Shown here: piece after piece, positions 29,655 to 38,765 of the stretch
Layout: the number at the start of each line of letters is the position of its first letter
How positions within the stretch are numbered: the stretch's first letter is position 1
DNA from: Knoellia flava TL1
GTDB lineage: Bacteria; Actinomycetota; Actinomycetes; Actinomycetales; Dermatophilaceae
DNA: 46,423 nt
Assembly (NCBI RefSeq): GCF_000768675.1
Contig: NZ_AVPI01000003.1
Location: 1-46,423, forward strand
Reading direction: 5' to 3'
The notes under the pieces: model-generated
The model's database searches: none
The model's input: only the letters and a program-made list of their open reading frames with translations
Told to the model about the DNA's origin: nothing
Position numbers and translations under genes: made by a program

Positions 29655-32654
29655 CTAGGCCTCGTAGAAGACCTTCTCGGCCGCGTGCCGGGCACGGCGC
29701 GCGACGCGTCGGTAGCGGTTGGCGAGCTCCTGGCCCGACTTCGGGGGCAGCCCCATGATCCGGGCCATGCCGTCGGCGTCCTTGAGGTCCGACGGCACCG
29801 AGTCCACGGCTCGGCCACGCGAGAGCATGCCGGCGTTGCGCATCTGCGACGCGAGGCGCCATGCCTCGGCGAGCGCGACCGCGTCCTCGGCGTCGACGAA
29901 CCCGGCTGACCGGGCCGCCTCGAGCGCCCCCATCGTCGACGTCGTGCGCAGCGACTCGTGCTCGTGGGCGTGCTCGAGCTGGATGAGCTGGACCGTCCAC
30001 TCGACGTCGCTGAGGCCGCCGTGCCCGAGCTTGAAGTGGGTCTTGCGGTCGGCGCCGCGCGGCAGCCGCTCCGACTCCATCCGGGCCTTGAGGGTGCGGA
30101 TCTCGCGCACCTGCTTTGCGTCGAGCCCGCCCTCGGGCCAGCGCAGCGGGTCGATGAGCTCGACGAACGCGGCGCCGAGGTCGGCGTCGCCGGCGACGGG
30201 CGCGGCGCGCAGCAGGGCCTGCGCCTCCCAGACGAGAGACCAGCGCTCGTAGTAGGCGCGGTAGGACTCGAGCGAGCGGGTGAGCGGCCCGTTCTTGCCC
30301 TCGGGCCGCAGGCCGGCGTCGACCTCGAGCCGCGGGTCGGGCGCGGCAACACCGAGAAGCCTGATGAGCTCCTTGACGACCTCGAGCGCCTGCTCCTGGG
30401 CCGCCCGCGTCTCCGCTCCCTCGACGGGGTCGTGGACGAAGAGCACGTCGGCGTCGCTGCCGAAGGACGACTCCCCTCCCCCCAGCCGGCCCATGCCGAC
30501 GACGAGGTGGCGGCTCAGCGGCGGCTGCCCGGTCTGCTCCTCGACGCCTCTGAGGACGACCTCAAGGGTCACGTCGACGAGGGCGCCGTTGAGGTCGGCG
30601 AGCGCGCGGCCCAGCTCGTCGAGCCCGACCTGGCCGAGCAGCGAGGCCACGGCGAGGCGGAAGAGCTCGGAGCGGCGAACGGCCCGGGCCGCGAGGACCG
30701 CCGGCTGCGGCTCGTCCTTGCGCTTCGCCGCCGCGCGCATCCGGCCCTGCACCTCGTCGCGGGTCCGGGGACGCAGGCCGCCGGAGTCGCCGAGGAACTG
30801 CACCGACTCGGGCCCCTGCTCGAGCAGCTCGGCGGCGTAGCGGCTGCGGCCGAGAGTGTGGGCCAGCCGCTCGGCGGCGCTGCCCTCGTCGCGGAGCAGC
30901 CGGAGGAACCACGGTGTCGTGCCGAGCTCGTCGCTGATCCGGCGGAACGCGAGCAGGCCCGCGTCGGGGTCGGCCTCGTCGGCGAACCAGCCGAGCATGA
31001 CCGGCAGGAGCTGGCGCTGGATCGCGGCGCGGCGGCTCACCCCGTCGGTGAGCGCCTCGAGATGGCGCAGGGCGCCCTTGGGGTCGCGGAAGCCGAGGGC
31101 CGCGAGCCGCTCACGGGCCGCCTCGGGCGTGAGCCGGACCTCGTCGGGCCCGAGCCGGGCGACGGCGGAGAGCAGCGGGCGGTAGAAGATCCGCTGGTGC
31201 AGCCGGCGCACCTCGCGCGCGGCCGTGCGCCACTGCGTGACGACCGCCTCCTCGGGGTCGCGCTGGTGCCCGAGAGCGCGCCCGAGGCAGCGCAGGTCGG
31301 ACGCGGACGTCGGCATGAGGTGGGTGCGGCGCAGCCGGTGCAGCTGGATCCGGTGCTCGAGCGTCCGCAGGAGCCGGTATGCCGTGGCGAGCGTCTGAGC
31401 GTCCTCTCGCCCCACGTAGCCACCCTGGGACAGGGCCGCGAGCGCGGTGAGGGTGGTCCCCGAGCGCAGGGAGCGGTCGGCCCGGCCGTGGACGAGCTGG
31501 AGCAGCTGGACGCTGAACTCGATGTCGCGCAGACCGCCCGGGCCGAGCTTGAGCTGGCGGTCGGCCTCACCGGAGGGCACGTTGTCCTCGACCCGGCGTC
31601 GCATCGCCTGCACGTCCTCGACGAAGTTCTCGCGGCTGGCCGCCTGCCAGACGAACGGCGCGACGGCCTCGACGTAGGCACGCCCGAGCGCACGGTCGCC
31701 GGCCACCGGGCGGGCCTTGAGCAGGGCCTGGAACTCCCAGGTCTTGGCCCACCGCTCGTAGTAGGAGACGTGCGACTCGAGGGTGCGCACGAGCGGGCCG
31801 TTCTTGCCCTCGGGCCGCAGCGCGGGGTCGACCTGCCACAGCGATCCGGCCGTCGTCGCGCTCGAGCAGATCCGGATGAGCCGGGTCGCGAGGTCGGTGC
31901 CGACCGCCAGCGCTGCGTCCTCGTCGGCTCCGTCGGCCGGCTCGGCGACGAAGATGACGTCGACGTCGCTGATGTAGTTGAGCTCGCGCCCGCCGGTCTT
32001 GCCCATCCCGATGACGGCGAAGCGGCAGCGGTCCGCGGCGTCGCCGACCTGGGCACGGGCGACGACGAGCGCGGCCTCGAGCGCCGCCTCGGCGAGGTCG
32101 GCGAGCGACGACGCGACCTCGGACAGGCGGGCCTGGGGGTCGGGGCGGGAGACGTCGAGCGCAGCGATCCCGAGGAGCTGCCTGCGGTACTCGAGCCGCA
32201 GGGCGTCCTCGGGGGTGACGGCGGCGGGCTCGCGGACGGCAGTGGTGAGCAGCTCGATCCGCTCCTCGACCTCGAGCGGGAAGGCGTCGGCGACGGCGGT
32301 CCAGTGCTCGGGCCTCGCGACGAGGTGGTCGCCCAGGGCGGTGGAGGACCCCAGCACCGCGAGCAGCCGGTCGCGGGCCCGGCCCGGCTCGCGCAGGGCC
32401 TCGACGAGGTCGTCCCGGAACGCGTCGTTCGCGGGTGTCGCCACCGCGTCGAGCAGCCGCACGAGGGCCAGCAGCGCCTGGTCGGGGTCGGCCACCCGCG
32501 ACAGCGACACGGCGAGACCGTCGGACTCGACGCGCTCCCGGTCCTTGATGAGCGGCGCCAGCGAGCGGTCCCGGAGCAGCGTGTCCGCGCGACGGGGGTC
32601 GGAGAAGCCGAGCCGGGTGAGGTCGCCCGGGAGGGACGGCATACGGGCGGTCAT
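29655..32654 (-). CDS. glnE: Glutamine synthetase adenylyltransferase / adenylyl-removing enzyme
   Basis: Controls glutamine synthetase by attaching or removing AMP. At 999 residues it is full length, with two nucleotidyltransferase domains. The N-terminal one has GMGKTGGRELNYISDVDVIF (about 216-235). The C-terminal one has GMGRLGGGESSFGSDADVLF (about 716-735). Each carries the paired Asp residues for catalysis, and the RPEGKNGPL element appears in both halves. It begins 10 nt after the upstream glutamine synthetase stop, so the two are co-transcribed. The CGGCATAC motif overlaps the fourth to sixth codons (RMP). Confidence 0.97.
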   Translation of the reverse strand: MTARMPSLPGDLTRLGFSDPRRADTLLRDRSLAPLIKDRERVESDGLAVSLSRVADPDQALLALVRLLDAVATPANDAFRDDLVEALREPGRARDRLLAVLGSSTALGDHLVARPEHWTAVADAFPLEVEERIELLTTAVREPAAVTPEDALRLEYRRQLLGIAALDVSRPDPQARLSEVASSLADLAEAALEAALVVARAQVGDAADRCRFAVIGMGKTGGRELNYISDVDVIFVAEPADGADEDAALAVGTDLATRLIRICSSATTAGSLWQVDPALRPEGKNGPLVRTLESHVSYYERWAKTWEFQALLKARPVAGDRALGRAYVEAVAPFVWQAASRENFVEDVQAMRRRVEDNVPSGEADRQLKLGPGGLRDIEFSVQLLQLVHGRADRSLRSGTTLTALAALSQGGYVGREDAQTLATAYRLLRTLEHRIQLHRLRRTHLMPTSASDLRCLGRALGHQRDPEEAVVTQWRTAAREVRRLHQRIFYRPLLSAVARLGPDEVRLTPEAARERLAALGFRDPKGALRHLEALTDGVSRRAAIQRQLLPVMLGWFADEADPDAGLLAFRRISDELGTTPWFLRLLRDEGSAAERLAHTLGRSRYAAELLEQGPESVQFLGDSGGLRPRTRDEVQGRMRAAAKRKDEPQPAVLAARAVRRSELFRLAVASLLGQVGLDELGRALADLNGALVDVTLEVVLRGVEEQTGQPPLSRHLVVGMGRLGGGESSFGSDADVLFVHDPVEGAETRAAQEQALEVVKELIRLLGVAAPDPRLEVDAGLRPEGKNGPLTRSLESYRAYYERWSLVWEAQALLRAAPVAGDADLGAAFVELIDPLRWPEGGLDAKQVREIRTLKARMESERLPRGADRKTHFKLGHGGLSDVEWTVQLIQLEHAHEHESLRTTSTMGALEAARSAGFVDAEDAVALAEAWRLASQMRNAGMLSRGRAVDSVPSDLKDADGMARIMGLPPKSGQELANRYRRVARRARHAAEKVFYEA

Positions 32655-32664
32655 GACGCGCGCC

Positions 32665-34002
32665 TCACAGGCGCGGGAGGTACCGATCGAGCTCGAACGC
32701 GGTCACCTGGCCGCGGTAGTCGGCCCACTCGGCACGCTTGTTGCGCAGGAAGAAGTCGAAGGTGTGCTCGCCGAGCGTCTCGGCGACGAGCTCGCTCTCC
32801 TCCATGACCTCGATGGCCTCGCTGAGCGACGCGGGCAGCGGCTTGATGCCCATCGCCTTGCGCTCGGAGTCGGTGAGGCCCCAGACGTCGTCCTCGGTCT
32901 CGGGTGCGAGCTCGTAGCCCTCCTCGATGCCCTTGAGTCCGGCGGCGAGGAGGACGGCGAAGGCGAGGTAGGGGTTGCACGCGGAGTCGACCGAGCGCAC
33001 CTCGACGCGGCTGCTCTGGCCCTTGTTGGGCTTGTACATCGGGACGCGCACCATGGCGGAGCGGTTGTTGTGGCCCCACGTGAGGTGGGCCGGCGCCTCT
33101 CCCCCGCCCCAGAGACGCTTGTAGCTGTTGACCCACTGGTTGGTGACGGCGGTGATCTCGGCGCCGTGGTGGAGCAGGCCGGCGATGAACTGGCGCCCGG
33201 TCTTCGAGAGCTGGTAGGGCGCGCCCGCCTCGTAGAAGGCGTTGCTGTCGCCGTCGAAGAGCGACATGTGCGTGTGCATGCCCGAGCCCGGGTGGTCGGC
33301 GAGCGGCTTGGGCATGAAGGACGCGTAGATGCCCTGCTCGAGCGCGACCTCCTTGATGACCGTCCGGAAGGTCATGATGTTGTCGGCCGTCGAGAGCGCG
33401 TCGGCGTAGCGCAGGTCGATCTCGTTCTGGCCGGGGGCGCCCTCGTGGTGGCTGAACTCGACGCTGATGCCCATCGACTCGAGCATCGTGATCGCGGCCC
33501 GGCGGAAGTCCTGGGCGGTGCCGTGCGGCACGTGGTCGAAGTAGCCGGCCTGGTCGATCGGCGTCGGGGTCTCGCCCGGCCGCCAGCCCTTCTCGAAGAG
33601 GAAGAACTCGATCTCGGGGTGGGTGTAGAAGGTGAACCCCTGGTCGGCGGCGCGGGCGAGGGTGCGCTGCAGGACGTGGCGTGGGTCGGCCATGCTCGGC
33701 GACCCGTCGGGGAGCGTGATGTCGCAGAACATCCGGGCGGTGCCGGGGCTCTCACCACGCCACGGGAGGACCTGGAACGTCGAGGGGTCGGGCTTGGCGA
33801 GCATGTCGGCCTCGTAGACCCGCGCGAAGCCCTCGATGACCGAGCCGTCGAAGCCGATGCCCTCGGCGAACGCCCCCTCGAGCTCGGCCGGCGCGACGGC
33901 GACGGACTTGAGCGCACCGAGCACGTCGGTGAACCAGAGGCGGACGAAGCGGATGTCCCGCTCCTCGATGGTGCGGAGCACGAACTCCTGCTGACGGTCC
34001 AT
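32665..34002 (-). CDS. glnA: Glutamine synthetase, GlnA2-like
   Basis: ATP-dependent glutamine formation. 445 residues, type I fold. Visible motifs are EIEFFLF (metal), GQNEIDLRYADAL, GMHTHMSLF, the ATP-binding NSYKRLWGG and the NNRSAMVRVP segment with RVEVRSVDSACNPYLAFA. The site that in adenylylated enzymes reads NLYDLP reads DVWGLT here, so the target Tyr is replaced by Trp. In Mycobacterium and Streptomyces a second type I enzyme, GlnA2, sits next to glnE, which agrees. ATG at 34002 follows a TAGGAT -10 by 7 nt (leaderless). The following glnE gene is 10 nt away. Confidence 0.95.
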   Translation of the reverse strand: MDRQQEFVLRTIEERDIRFVRLWFTDVLGALKSVAVAPAELEGAFAEGIGFDGSVIEGFARVYEADMLAKPDPSTFQVLPWRGESPGTARMFCDITLPDGSPSMADPRHVLQRTLARAADQGFTFYTHPEIEFFLFEKGWRPGETPTPIDQAGYFDHVPHGTAQDFRRAAITMLESMGISVEFSHHEGAPGQNEIDLRYADALSTADNIMTFRTVIKEVALEQGIYASFMPKPLADHPGSGMHTHMSLFDGDSNAFYEAGAPYQLSKTGRQFIAGLLHHGAEITAVTNQWVNSYKRLWGGGEAPAHLTWGHNNRSAMVRVPMYKPNKGQSSRVEVRSVDSACNPYLAFAVLLAAGLKGIEEGYELAPETEDDVWGLTDSERKAMGIKPLPASLSEAIEVMEESELVAETLGEHTFDFFLRNKRAEWADYRGQVTAFELDRYLPRL

Positions 34003-34015
34003 GCTCGGCATCCTA
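34003..34015 (-). promoter_or_regulatory. glnA: Leaderless promoter of glnA-glnE
   Basis: TAGGAT (34010-34015 on the minus strand) is 7 nt before the ATG at 34002, placing the RNA start at the start codon. An ATG three codons upstream (MPSM) would lie inside the -10 and is therefore rejected. Confidence 0.6.
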
Positions 34016-34028
34016 TGGGTCGGGACGG

Positions 34029-34063
34029 CAAGGGCCCCGGAGCATCTCGCTCCGGGGCCCTTG
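34029..34063. terminator. Strong 15-bp hairpin after the M6 protease gene
   Basis: Perfect 15-bp arms, CAAGGGCCCCGGAGC (34029-34043) and its complement (34049-34063), around a 5-nt loop. It lies 53 nt after the protease stop (minus strand) and just upstream of the glnA promoter, so it isolates the two units. Confidence 0.85.
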
Positions 34064-34116
34064 TCTCGCACTGTGGGTCAGCTCAGGGAGGCTGCACCCA
34101 CCGTTGTCCGGTCAGG

Positions 34117-36441
34117 TCACTTGAAGGAGACCTGCACCTGCAGCTGGTTGCCGTCGGCGCTGGACTTGTTGACCTTCATCACGGTGCCGGAGCCCGCGAC
34201 CTTGACCGAGCTCCACGGGTTCTTCGCGTCCCAGTAGCGGTTCGGGTCCGAGTCGTCGAAGGTCGGGATGCCGGCCGAGGACTTCACGGTCGAGGGGACG
34301 CCGTTGCGGTGGAAGGTGACCTCGTCGGTGCGCTCGAGGCCGAAAGTGGCGTCGAACGGCTGGCGACGGTTCCCGAGCAGGTAGCCACCGGGGAAGGTGA
34401 CCGGCGCCGGGCGGGCGTCGACCGGCAGGGCCTGGCCGCCACCCGGGTGGGCGGAGGTGTTGTTGTCGCCGTACTCACCGTCGACGTACCAGACGAGCAT
34501 GCCGTTCTGGTAGGGGAAGCGCTCCACCCAGTCGGGCTTCGTGTTCGAGAACCCGAAGTTGTACGGGCCCGTCCTGAGCGTCGAGTCGTAGCCGGTGTAG
34601 GTGCGGTTCTCCGCGAGGTAGTAGTGACTGACGACCTCGGAGGTCGAGCCACCCATGCGGGTGAAGCCGCTGGCGGTCCAGCCGTTGTCGCCGGACTCGA
34701 CGTCGTCGGACAGGAGCGTCGCACCATCGGCGGTGACGGTGATGTCGTCGAGGAACGCGCCCTCGTAGTGCAGACCACCGTCGGTCGCGTAACGGAAGCG
34801 GAACTGGACGTTCTTGCCGGCGTAGGCGCTGAGGTCGAACGACTTCTGCGTCCAGTCGGACAGGCCCTCGTTGCCTTCAGGACCGTCGATCGGCGTGCCG
34901 ACCTGGTTCCACGTCGAGCCACCGTCGGTGCTGACCTCGCCGTAGAGGTAGTCGTAGTCGACCTCGATGTTGTACTGCATCCAGGCCGCGACGGAGGCGG
35001 ACGTCTTGCCGGTGAGGTCGATCGAGCGGGTCAGGGTGTTCTGGAGGCCGTCGGCCGCACCGCTCCACCACTCGGTCGCGCCGGAGCGCGGCTTGTTGTA
35101 GTCCTCGGTGACCGTCTTGCCGGGCAGCGGGACCGCGATGGCCTGGTAGTCGGACCGGCTCGCGGGCTTGTCGGCCGGGCCGAGGTTGACGGTCATGTCC
35201 TGGCCGTAGGGGACGACCTTGTAGTCGAGCCAGCCGAGCTGCAGCTTCTCGAGCGGGCCCATGTAGCCCGGCTTCGAGCCGATGTCGACGGTGCCGTCGT
35301 TGAGCCAGGAGCCGCCGGACATGAGGGTCCAGAAGCCGGTGCCGTTGTCGCCACCCTGGGTGTCGTAGTAGTCCGGCAGACCGAGGTCGTGGCCGAACTC
35401 GTGGGTGAAGACGCCGAGGCCGCCGTTCTCGGGCTCGGTGGTGTAGTCACCGATCCAGATGCCGGACGTGCCGAGCTGGACACCGCCGGCCTTGTTCTGC
35501 TCCGGGCCGGTCTTGCCGATGTTGGTGGAGTAGGCGTACCAGCGGTGGCTCCAGATGGCGTCCTCGCCCTGGGCACCGCCACCGGCCTCCTCGCCCTCAC
35601 CGGCGTGGATCGCCTGGAAGTGGTCGATGTAGCCGTCCGGCTCGTTGAAGTTGCCGTCGCCGTCGAAGTCGTAGCGGTCGACGCGGTCGAACTGCTGGAG
35701 GTAGGTCTTGATCTGCGCGTCGGTCTTGCCGGCGGCCTTCTCGGCGTTGTACCAGGCGGTCGCCGAGTCCTGGATGAACGGCCAGGCGCCCGCGGCGTCG
35801 CTGATCTTGTTGCTGCCGTAGCGGGCCTCGTTGAAGGGCACCTTCACCCAGTCGGAGACGTCACCCTTGGCGAGGAACTTGCCGTTGGACTGCTTGAGGT
35901 AGAAGTCCTTGAACGACTCGCCGTCACCGAACATGAGGTCCTGGTAGTGCTGGCGGTCGAAGTCCTCGGTCCACTCGGTCGAGTTGTTGTCGGTCGCGCC
36001 ACCGTCCCAGTTGCGGTCCGGCTCTGGGATCTGGTTGCGGACCGGGCCCGCGGTGCCACCGGTGGTCGCGTTGGTCTGCGTGCCGAACTCGGCGAGGATC
36101 GTGAAGATGTCCTCCTCGCGCTCGACCGGGTAGGACACGTAGCGGTCCTGCGCGGCCTTCGAGCCCTTCGCGGCCTTCTTGTTGCCGGCGAGCTTGATGA
36201 CGCGCTGGCCACCGCGGGTCTCGGTCGTCGCCTCGCCCTTGACGAGCTTGTCGACGGCCTCCTTGCGCAGGGCGCGCGCGGCGTCGCCGAGCGGGTTGGG
36301 CAGGTCGTCCTGCTTGTGGGCCTTCGACGGGCCGTCGGCAGGTGGGGCGGATTCTGTCGCCTGGGCGCCCATGGGCGCGAGGCTCACTACCAACGCCGCG
36401 CCAGCAAGGGCGGCGAGGGCACGACTGTGTCGTGTGGTCAC
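34117..36441 (-). CDS. Secreted immune inhibitor A-like M6 metalloprotease
   Basis: A 774-residue extracellular zinc peptidase. The N-terminus RHSRALAALAGAALVVSLAP, ending APMGAQA, is a Sec signal peptide with cleavage probably after residue 29. The catalytic domain has HEFGH (347-351) in HEFGHDLGLPDYYD, followed by the GTGFWTLMSGGSW and MGPLEKLQLGWLDY segments typical of InhA. The C-terminal half is beta-rich (DDVESGDNGWTASGF, an adhesion-type jelly roll). Acidic DGDGNFNEPDGYID could bind calcium. Start GTG at 36441 has GGAGG 4 nt upstream. It is a monocistronic unit with its own operator-like palindrome and terminator. It carries no GTATGCCG copies. In bacilli InhA degrades host proteins; here a nutritional role is equally likely. 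Confidence 0.92.
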   Translation of the reverse strand: MTTRHSRALAALAGAALVVSLAPMGAQATESAPPADGPSKAHKQDDLPNPLGDAARALRKEAVDKLVKGEATTETRGGQRVIKLAGNKKAAKGSKAAQDRYVSYPVEREEDIFTILAEFGTQTNATTGGTAGPVRNQIPEPDRNWDGGATDNNSTEWTEDFDRQHYQDLMFGDGESFKDFYLKQSNGKFLAKGDVSDWVKVPFNEARYGSNKISDAAGAWPFIQDSATAWYNAEKAAGKTDAQIKTYLQQFDRVDRYDFDGDGNFNEPDGYIDHFQAIHAGEGEEAGGGAQGEDAIWSHRWYAYSTNIGKTGPEQNKAGGVQLGTSGIWIGDYTTEPENGGLGVFTHEFGHDLGLPDYYDTQGGDNGTGFWTLMSGGSWLNDGTVDIGSKPGYMGPLEKLQLGWLDYKVVPYGQDMTVNLGPADKPASRSDYQAIAVPLPGKTVTEDYNKPRSGATEWWSGAADGLQNTLTRSIDLTGKTSASVAAWMQYNIEVDYDYLYGEVSTDGGSTWNQVGTPIDGPEGNEGLSDWTQKSFDLSAYAGKNVQFRFRYATDGGLHYEGAFLDDITVTADGATLLSDDVESGDNGWTASGFTRMGGSTSEVVSHYYLAENRTYTGYDSTLRTGPYNFGFSNTKPDWVERFPYQNGMLVWYVDGEYGDNNTSAHPGGGQALPVDARPAPVTFPGGYLLGNRRQPFDATFGLERTDEVTFHRNGVPSTVKSSAGIPTFDDSDPNRYWDAKNPWSSVKVAGSGTVMKVNKSSADGNQLQVQVSFK

Positions 36442-36498
36442 TGTTCCTCCGGGTGTGATCGCCAGCCAGGGGTCAGGCGTGGCCTTTGCAGAGAAACA

Positions 36499-36517
36499 TG
36501 TGCAATCCAATTGCACA
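36499..36517. promoter_or_regulatory. 19-bp palindrome upstream of the M6 protease gene
   Basis: TGTGCAAT and ATTGCACA arms separated by 3 nt, a perfect operator-like dyad in an AT-rich patch (about 36480-36545) that stands out in this GC-rich DNA. It lies 58 bp upstream of the protease start and about 108 bp upstream of panB. A dimeric regulator, for example of the MarR, GntR or Crp type, probably binds here. No regulator gene is adjacent. Confidence 0.6.
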
Positions 36518-36625
36518 ATGGTTTGTGGGGTTGTTTTTACCTGCCTTTTACCTTCCACGCACGAGCGGTGTCGGCCACCGCACACCTCCGGACCGGCATC
36601 CGGGGCACTCTGACAGGATCGCCCC

Positions 36626-37495
36626 ATGAGCGATCAGCCGACCCCAGCCGCGGAGACGACGAACCCCTACGGCACGGGCGCCCAGGCGGCCCCGCAGAAG
36701 CGCATCCGCGTCCCCCACCTCCAGAAGATGAAGGAGACCGGGGAGAAGTGGGCGATGCTCACGGCCTACGACATGTATGCCGCCGAGATCTTCGACGAGG
36801 CCGGCATCCCGGTCCTCCTCGTCGGCGACTCCGCCGGCAACAACGTCTACGGCTTCGAGACGACCGTGCCCGTCACCGTCGACCACCTCGTCCCGCTCTG
36901 CCGCGCCGTGACGTCGGCCGCGCGGCACGCCATGGTCGTCGCCGACCTGCCCTTCGGCTCCTACCAGGCGAGCCCGCAGCAGGCGCTCGCCACCGCGACC
37001 CGCTTCATGAAGGAGGGCATGGCCCACGCGGTGAAGCTCGAGGGCGGCAAGCCGATGGTCCCCGAGGTCGAGCTGCTCGTCCGCGCGGGCATCCCGGTCA
37101 TGGGCCACATCGGCTTCACCCCACAGAGCGAGCACGTCCTCGGCGGCTACCGCGTCCAGGGCCGCGGTGACGGCGCCGACCGGCTCCTCGAGGACGCGCT
37201 CGCCCTCGAGGAGGCCGGCTGCTTCTCGGTCGTCATGGAGATGGTCCCTGCGCCCGTCGCCGCCAAGGTCACCGAGGCGCTGCGCATCCCGACGATCGGC
37301 ATCGGCGCGGGCCCGCACTGCGACGCCCAGGTCCTCGTCTGGCAGGACATGGCCGGACTCCGTGGCGGCCGCGCCCCGCGCTTCGTCAAGAAGTACCTCG
37401 ACATGCGCACCGACCTCGGCAACGCCGCCCGCAGCTATGCCGCGGAGGTCGCCTCAGGCGCCTTCCCGGCCTCGGAGCACTCCTTCGAGCAGTAG
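36626..37495 (+). CDS. panB: 3-methyl-2-oxobutanoate hydroxymethyltransferase
   Basis: First step of pantothenate synthesis: hydroxymethyl transfer from methylene-tetrahydrofolate to ketoisovalerate. 289 residues with an N-terminal tail of about 25. Metal and substrate contacts are in [13 protein letters not shown] and [11 protein letters not shown]. Also present are [13 protein letters not shown] and the [19 protein letters not shown] signature. CAGGAT is 6 nt before the ATG and may be the -10 of a leaderless transcript. panC and panD are not nearby. Confidence 0.97.
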   Translation: MSDQPTPAAETTNPYGTGAQAAPQKRIRVPHLQKMKETGEKWAMLTAYDMYAAEIFDEAGIPVLLVGDSAGNNVYGFETTVPVTVDHLVPLCRAVTSAARHAMVVADLPFGSYQASPQQALATATRFMKEGMAHAVKLEGGKPMVPEVELLVRAGIPVMGHIGFTPQSEHVLGGYRVQGRGDGADRLLEDALALEEAGCFSVVMEMVPAPVAAKVTEALRIPTIGIGAGPHCDAQVLVWQDMAGLRGGRAPRFVKKYLDMRTDLGNAARSYAAEVASGAFPASEHSFEQ

Positions 37496-37515
37496 GCCGT
37501 TTCGCTCTCTCGCAA

Positions 37516-37567
37516 CTGATTGCCCGTTCCAGCGAGGTGCACGTCGCGCGCCGGAACGGGCAATCAG
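37516..37567. repeat. 15-bp inverted repeat after panB
   Basis: Perfect arms CTGATTGCCCGTTCC (37516-37530) and its complement (37553-37567) around a 22-nt loop. It lies 20 nt after the panB stop, between convergent genes, and is directly followed by a second palindrome. Probably a bidirectional terminator, possibly a mobile palindromic unit. Confidence 0.75.
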
Positions 37568-37575
37568 ATGCGGTG

Positions 37576-37603
37576 GGTATGCCGGGTGCGCACCCGGCAT
37601 ACC
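37576..37603. terminator. 28-bp perfect palindrome made of two GTATGCCG motifs
   Basis: A perfect 28-bp palindrome whose outer halves are GGTATGCCGG and CCGGCATACC. It lies between the convergent panB and SPOR-like genes. With the preceding 15-bp repeat it should form a hairpin in transcripts from either side. It is the cleanest case of the dispersed motif used as an inverted terminator-like pair. Confidence 0.75.
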
Positions 37604-37633
37604 GCCTTTCGTGCTCGTCGCTGCGCCGGAGCG

Positions 37634-37825
37634 TCAGTCCTCGAGGTCGTCCTCACCCTCCCAGGCGCGGTCCTCGGCGTCCCACTTCTCGGTGTTCTGC
37701 TGGGCGGAGGCGATGGCGTTGCTCGCCTCGGCCTCGGTCTCGTAGGGACCCATGACGTCGTCGTTGCGACTGCGGTTCTCGTCGGTCTCGACCTGCTTGG
37801 TCTGGATGTTGTACCAGTACGCCAT
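37634..37825 (-). CDS. Small SPOR-like conserved actinobacterial protein
   Basis: A 63-residue acidic protein starting [16 protein letters not shown], with [17 protein letters not shown] in the middle and a strongly acidic C-terminus. The aromatic start, the GPY turn and the helix that follows resemble the short SPOR-like family often found near map in actinobacteria. There is no signal peptide. It may contact peptidoglycan-related or other partners, but the role is unknown. Its ATG has GAGGAGGA about 5 nt upstream. Divergent from map, 48 bp apart. Confidence 0.8.
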   Translation of the reverse strand: MAYWYNIQTKQVETDENRSRNDDVMGPYETEAEASNAIASAQQNTEKWDAEDRAWEGEDDLED

Positions 37826-37873
37826 GTCGTCCTCCTCGGTGTCGCGGTCGGCGCTCTGCCTAGACTCCACCGT

Positions 37874-38737
37874 ATGCCGCTGACGTACGGAAGTGTCGCT
37901 CCGGGAGAGGTCTCCGCGCGGCGGCCCGTCCCCGCCTCGATCGAGCGCCCCGAGTACGTCGACAAGGCGACGCCGGACAAGAACCTCTCCCCGGAGGTCA
38001 AGGACGACGAGACGATCGAGCTCATGAGGGTCGCGGGCCGGCTGGCCGCGCAGGCGATGGAGGCCGCTGCCGCGGTCATCGCCCCCGGCGTGACGACCGA
38101 CGAGATCGACCGCGTCGGCCACGAGTTCCTCCTCGACCACGGCGCCTACCCCTCGACGCTGGGCTACCGCGGCTTCCCGAAGTCGCTGTGCACGTCGGTC
38201 AACGAGGTCGTCTGCCACGGCATCCCGGACTCGCGCCCGCTCGAGGACGGCGACATCGTCAACATCGACATCACCGCCTACATCGGCGGGGTCCACGGGG
38301 ACACCGACGCGACCTACCTCTGCGGCGACGTCGACGAGGAGTCGCGGCTGCTCGTCGAGCGGACCCGCGAGGCGATGATGCGCGGCATCAAGGCCGCCGT
38401 GCCGGGCCGCCAGGTCAACGTCATCGGTCGGGTCATCGAGAGCTATGCCAAGCGGTTCGGCTACGGCGTCGTGCGCGACTTCACCGGCCACGGCATCGGG
38501 CGCTCGTTCCACTCCGGTCTCATCATCCCGCACTACGACGCGGCGCCGTCCTACGACACCGTCATCGAACCGGGCATGACCTTCACCATCGAGCCGATGC
38601 TCAACCTCGGCACGGAGGCGTGGGACATGTGGGACGACGAGTGGACCGTCGTCACCCGCGACCGCCGCCGCTCGGCCCAGTTCGAGCACACGATCCTCAT
38701 CACCGACCACGGCAACGAGATCCTCACCCTCCCATGA
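37874..38737 (+). CDS. map: Methionine aminopeptidase, type I
   Basis: Removes the initiator methionine from nascent proteins. 287 residues with an N-terminal extension of about 40 residues carrying PxxP-type segments ([14 protein letters not shown]), typical of actinobacterial MapB forms. Metal ligands occur in [19 protein letters not shown] (two Asp), [10 protein letters not shown] (His), TFTIEPM (Glu) and the final QFEHTILI (Glu). The ATG is 7 nt after a TAGACT -10, so it is probably leaderless. A motif copy (37872-37878) overlaps the start codon. Confidence 0.97.
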   Translation: MPLTYGSVAPGEVSARRPVPASIERPEYVDKATPDKNLSPEVKDDETIELMRVAGRLAAQAMEAAAAVIAPGVTTDEIDRVGHEFLLDHGAYPSTLGYRGFPKSLCTSVNEVVCHGIPDSRPLEDGDIVNIDITAYIGGVHGDTDATYLCGDVDEESRLLVERTREAMMRGIKAAVPGRQVNVIGRVIESYAKRFGYGVVRDFTGHGIGRSFHSGLIIPHYDAAPSYDTVIEPGMTFTIEPMLNLGTEAWDMWDDEWTVVTRDRRRSAQFEHTILITDHGNEILTLP

Positions 38738-38765
38738 CCGCCCCACCTCGGACGAAGGAGTCCCC

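Noticed and set aside
31978-37170. Open frame of about 5.2 kb on the + strand opposite glnE, glnA and the protease
   Set aside because: Same artefact as above; the opposite strand holds three full-length, motif-bearing genes plus a terminator.
37433-38460. Counting CTATGCC copies in panB and map, and CGGCATAG sites near 20491, 28588 and 45269, as motif members
   Set aside because: They break the exact octamer; kept out of the count of 36, though they may be degenerate copies.
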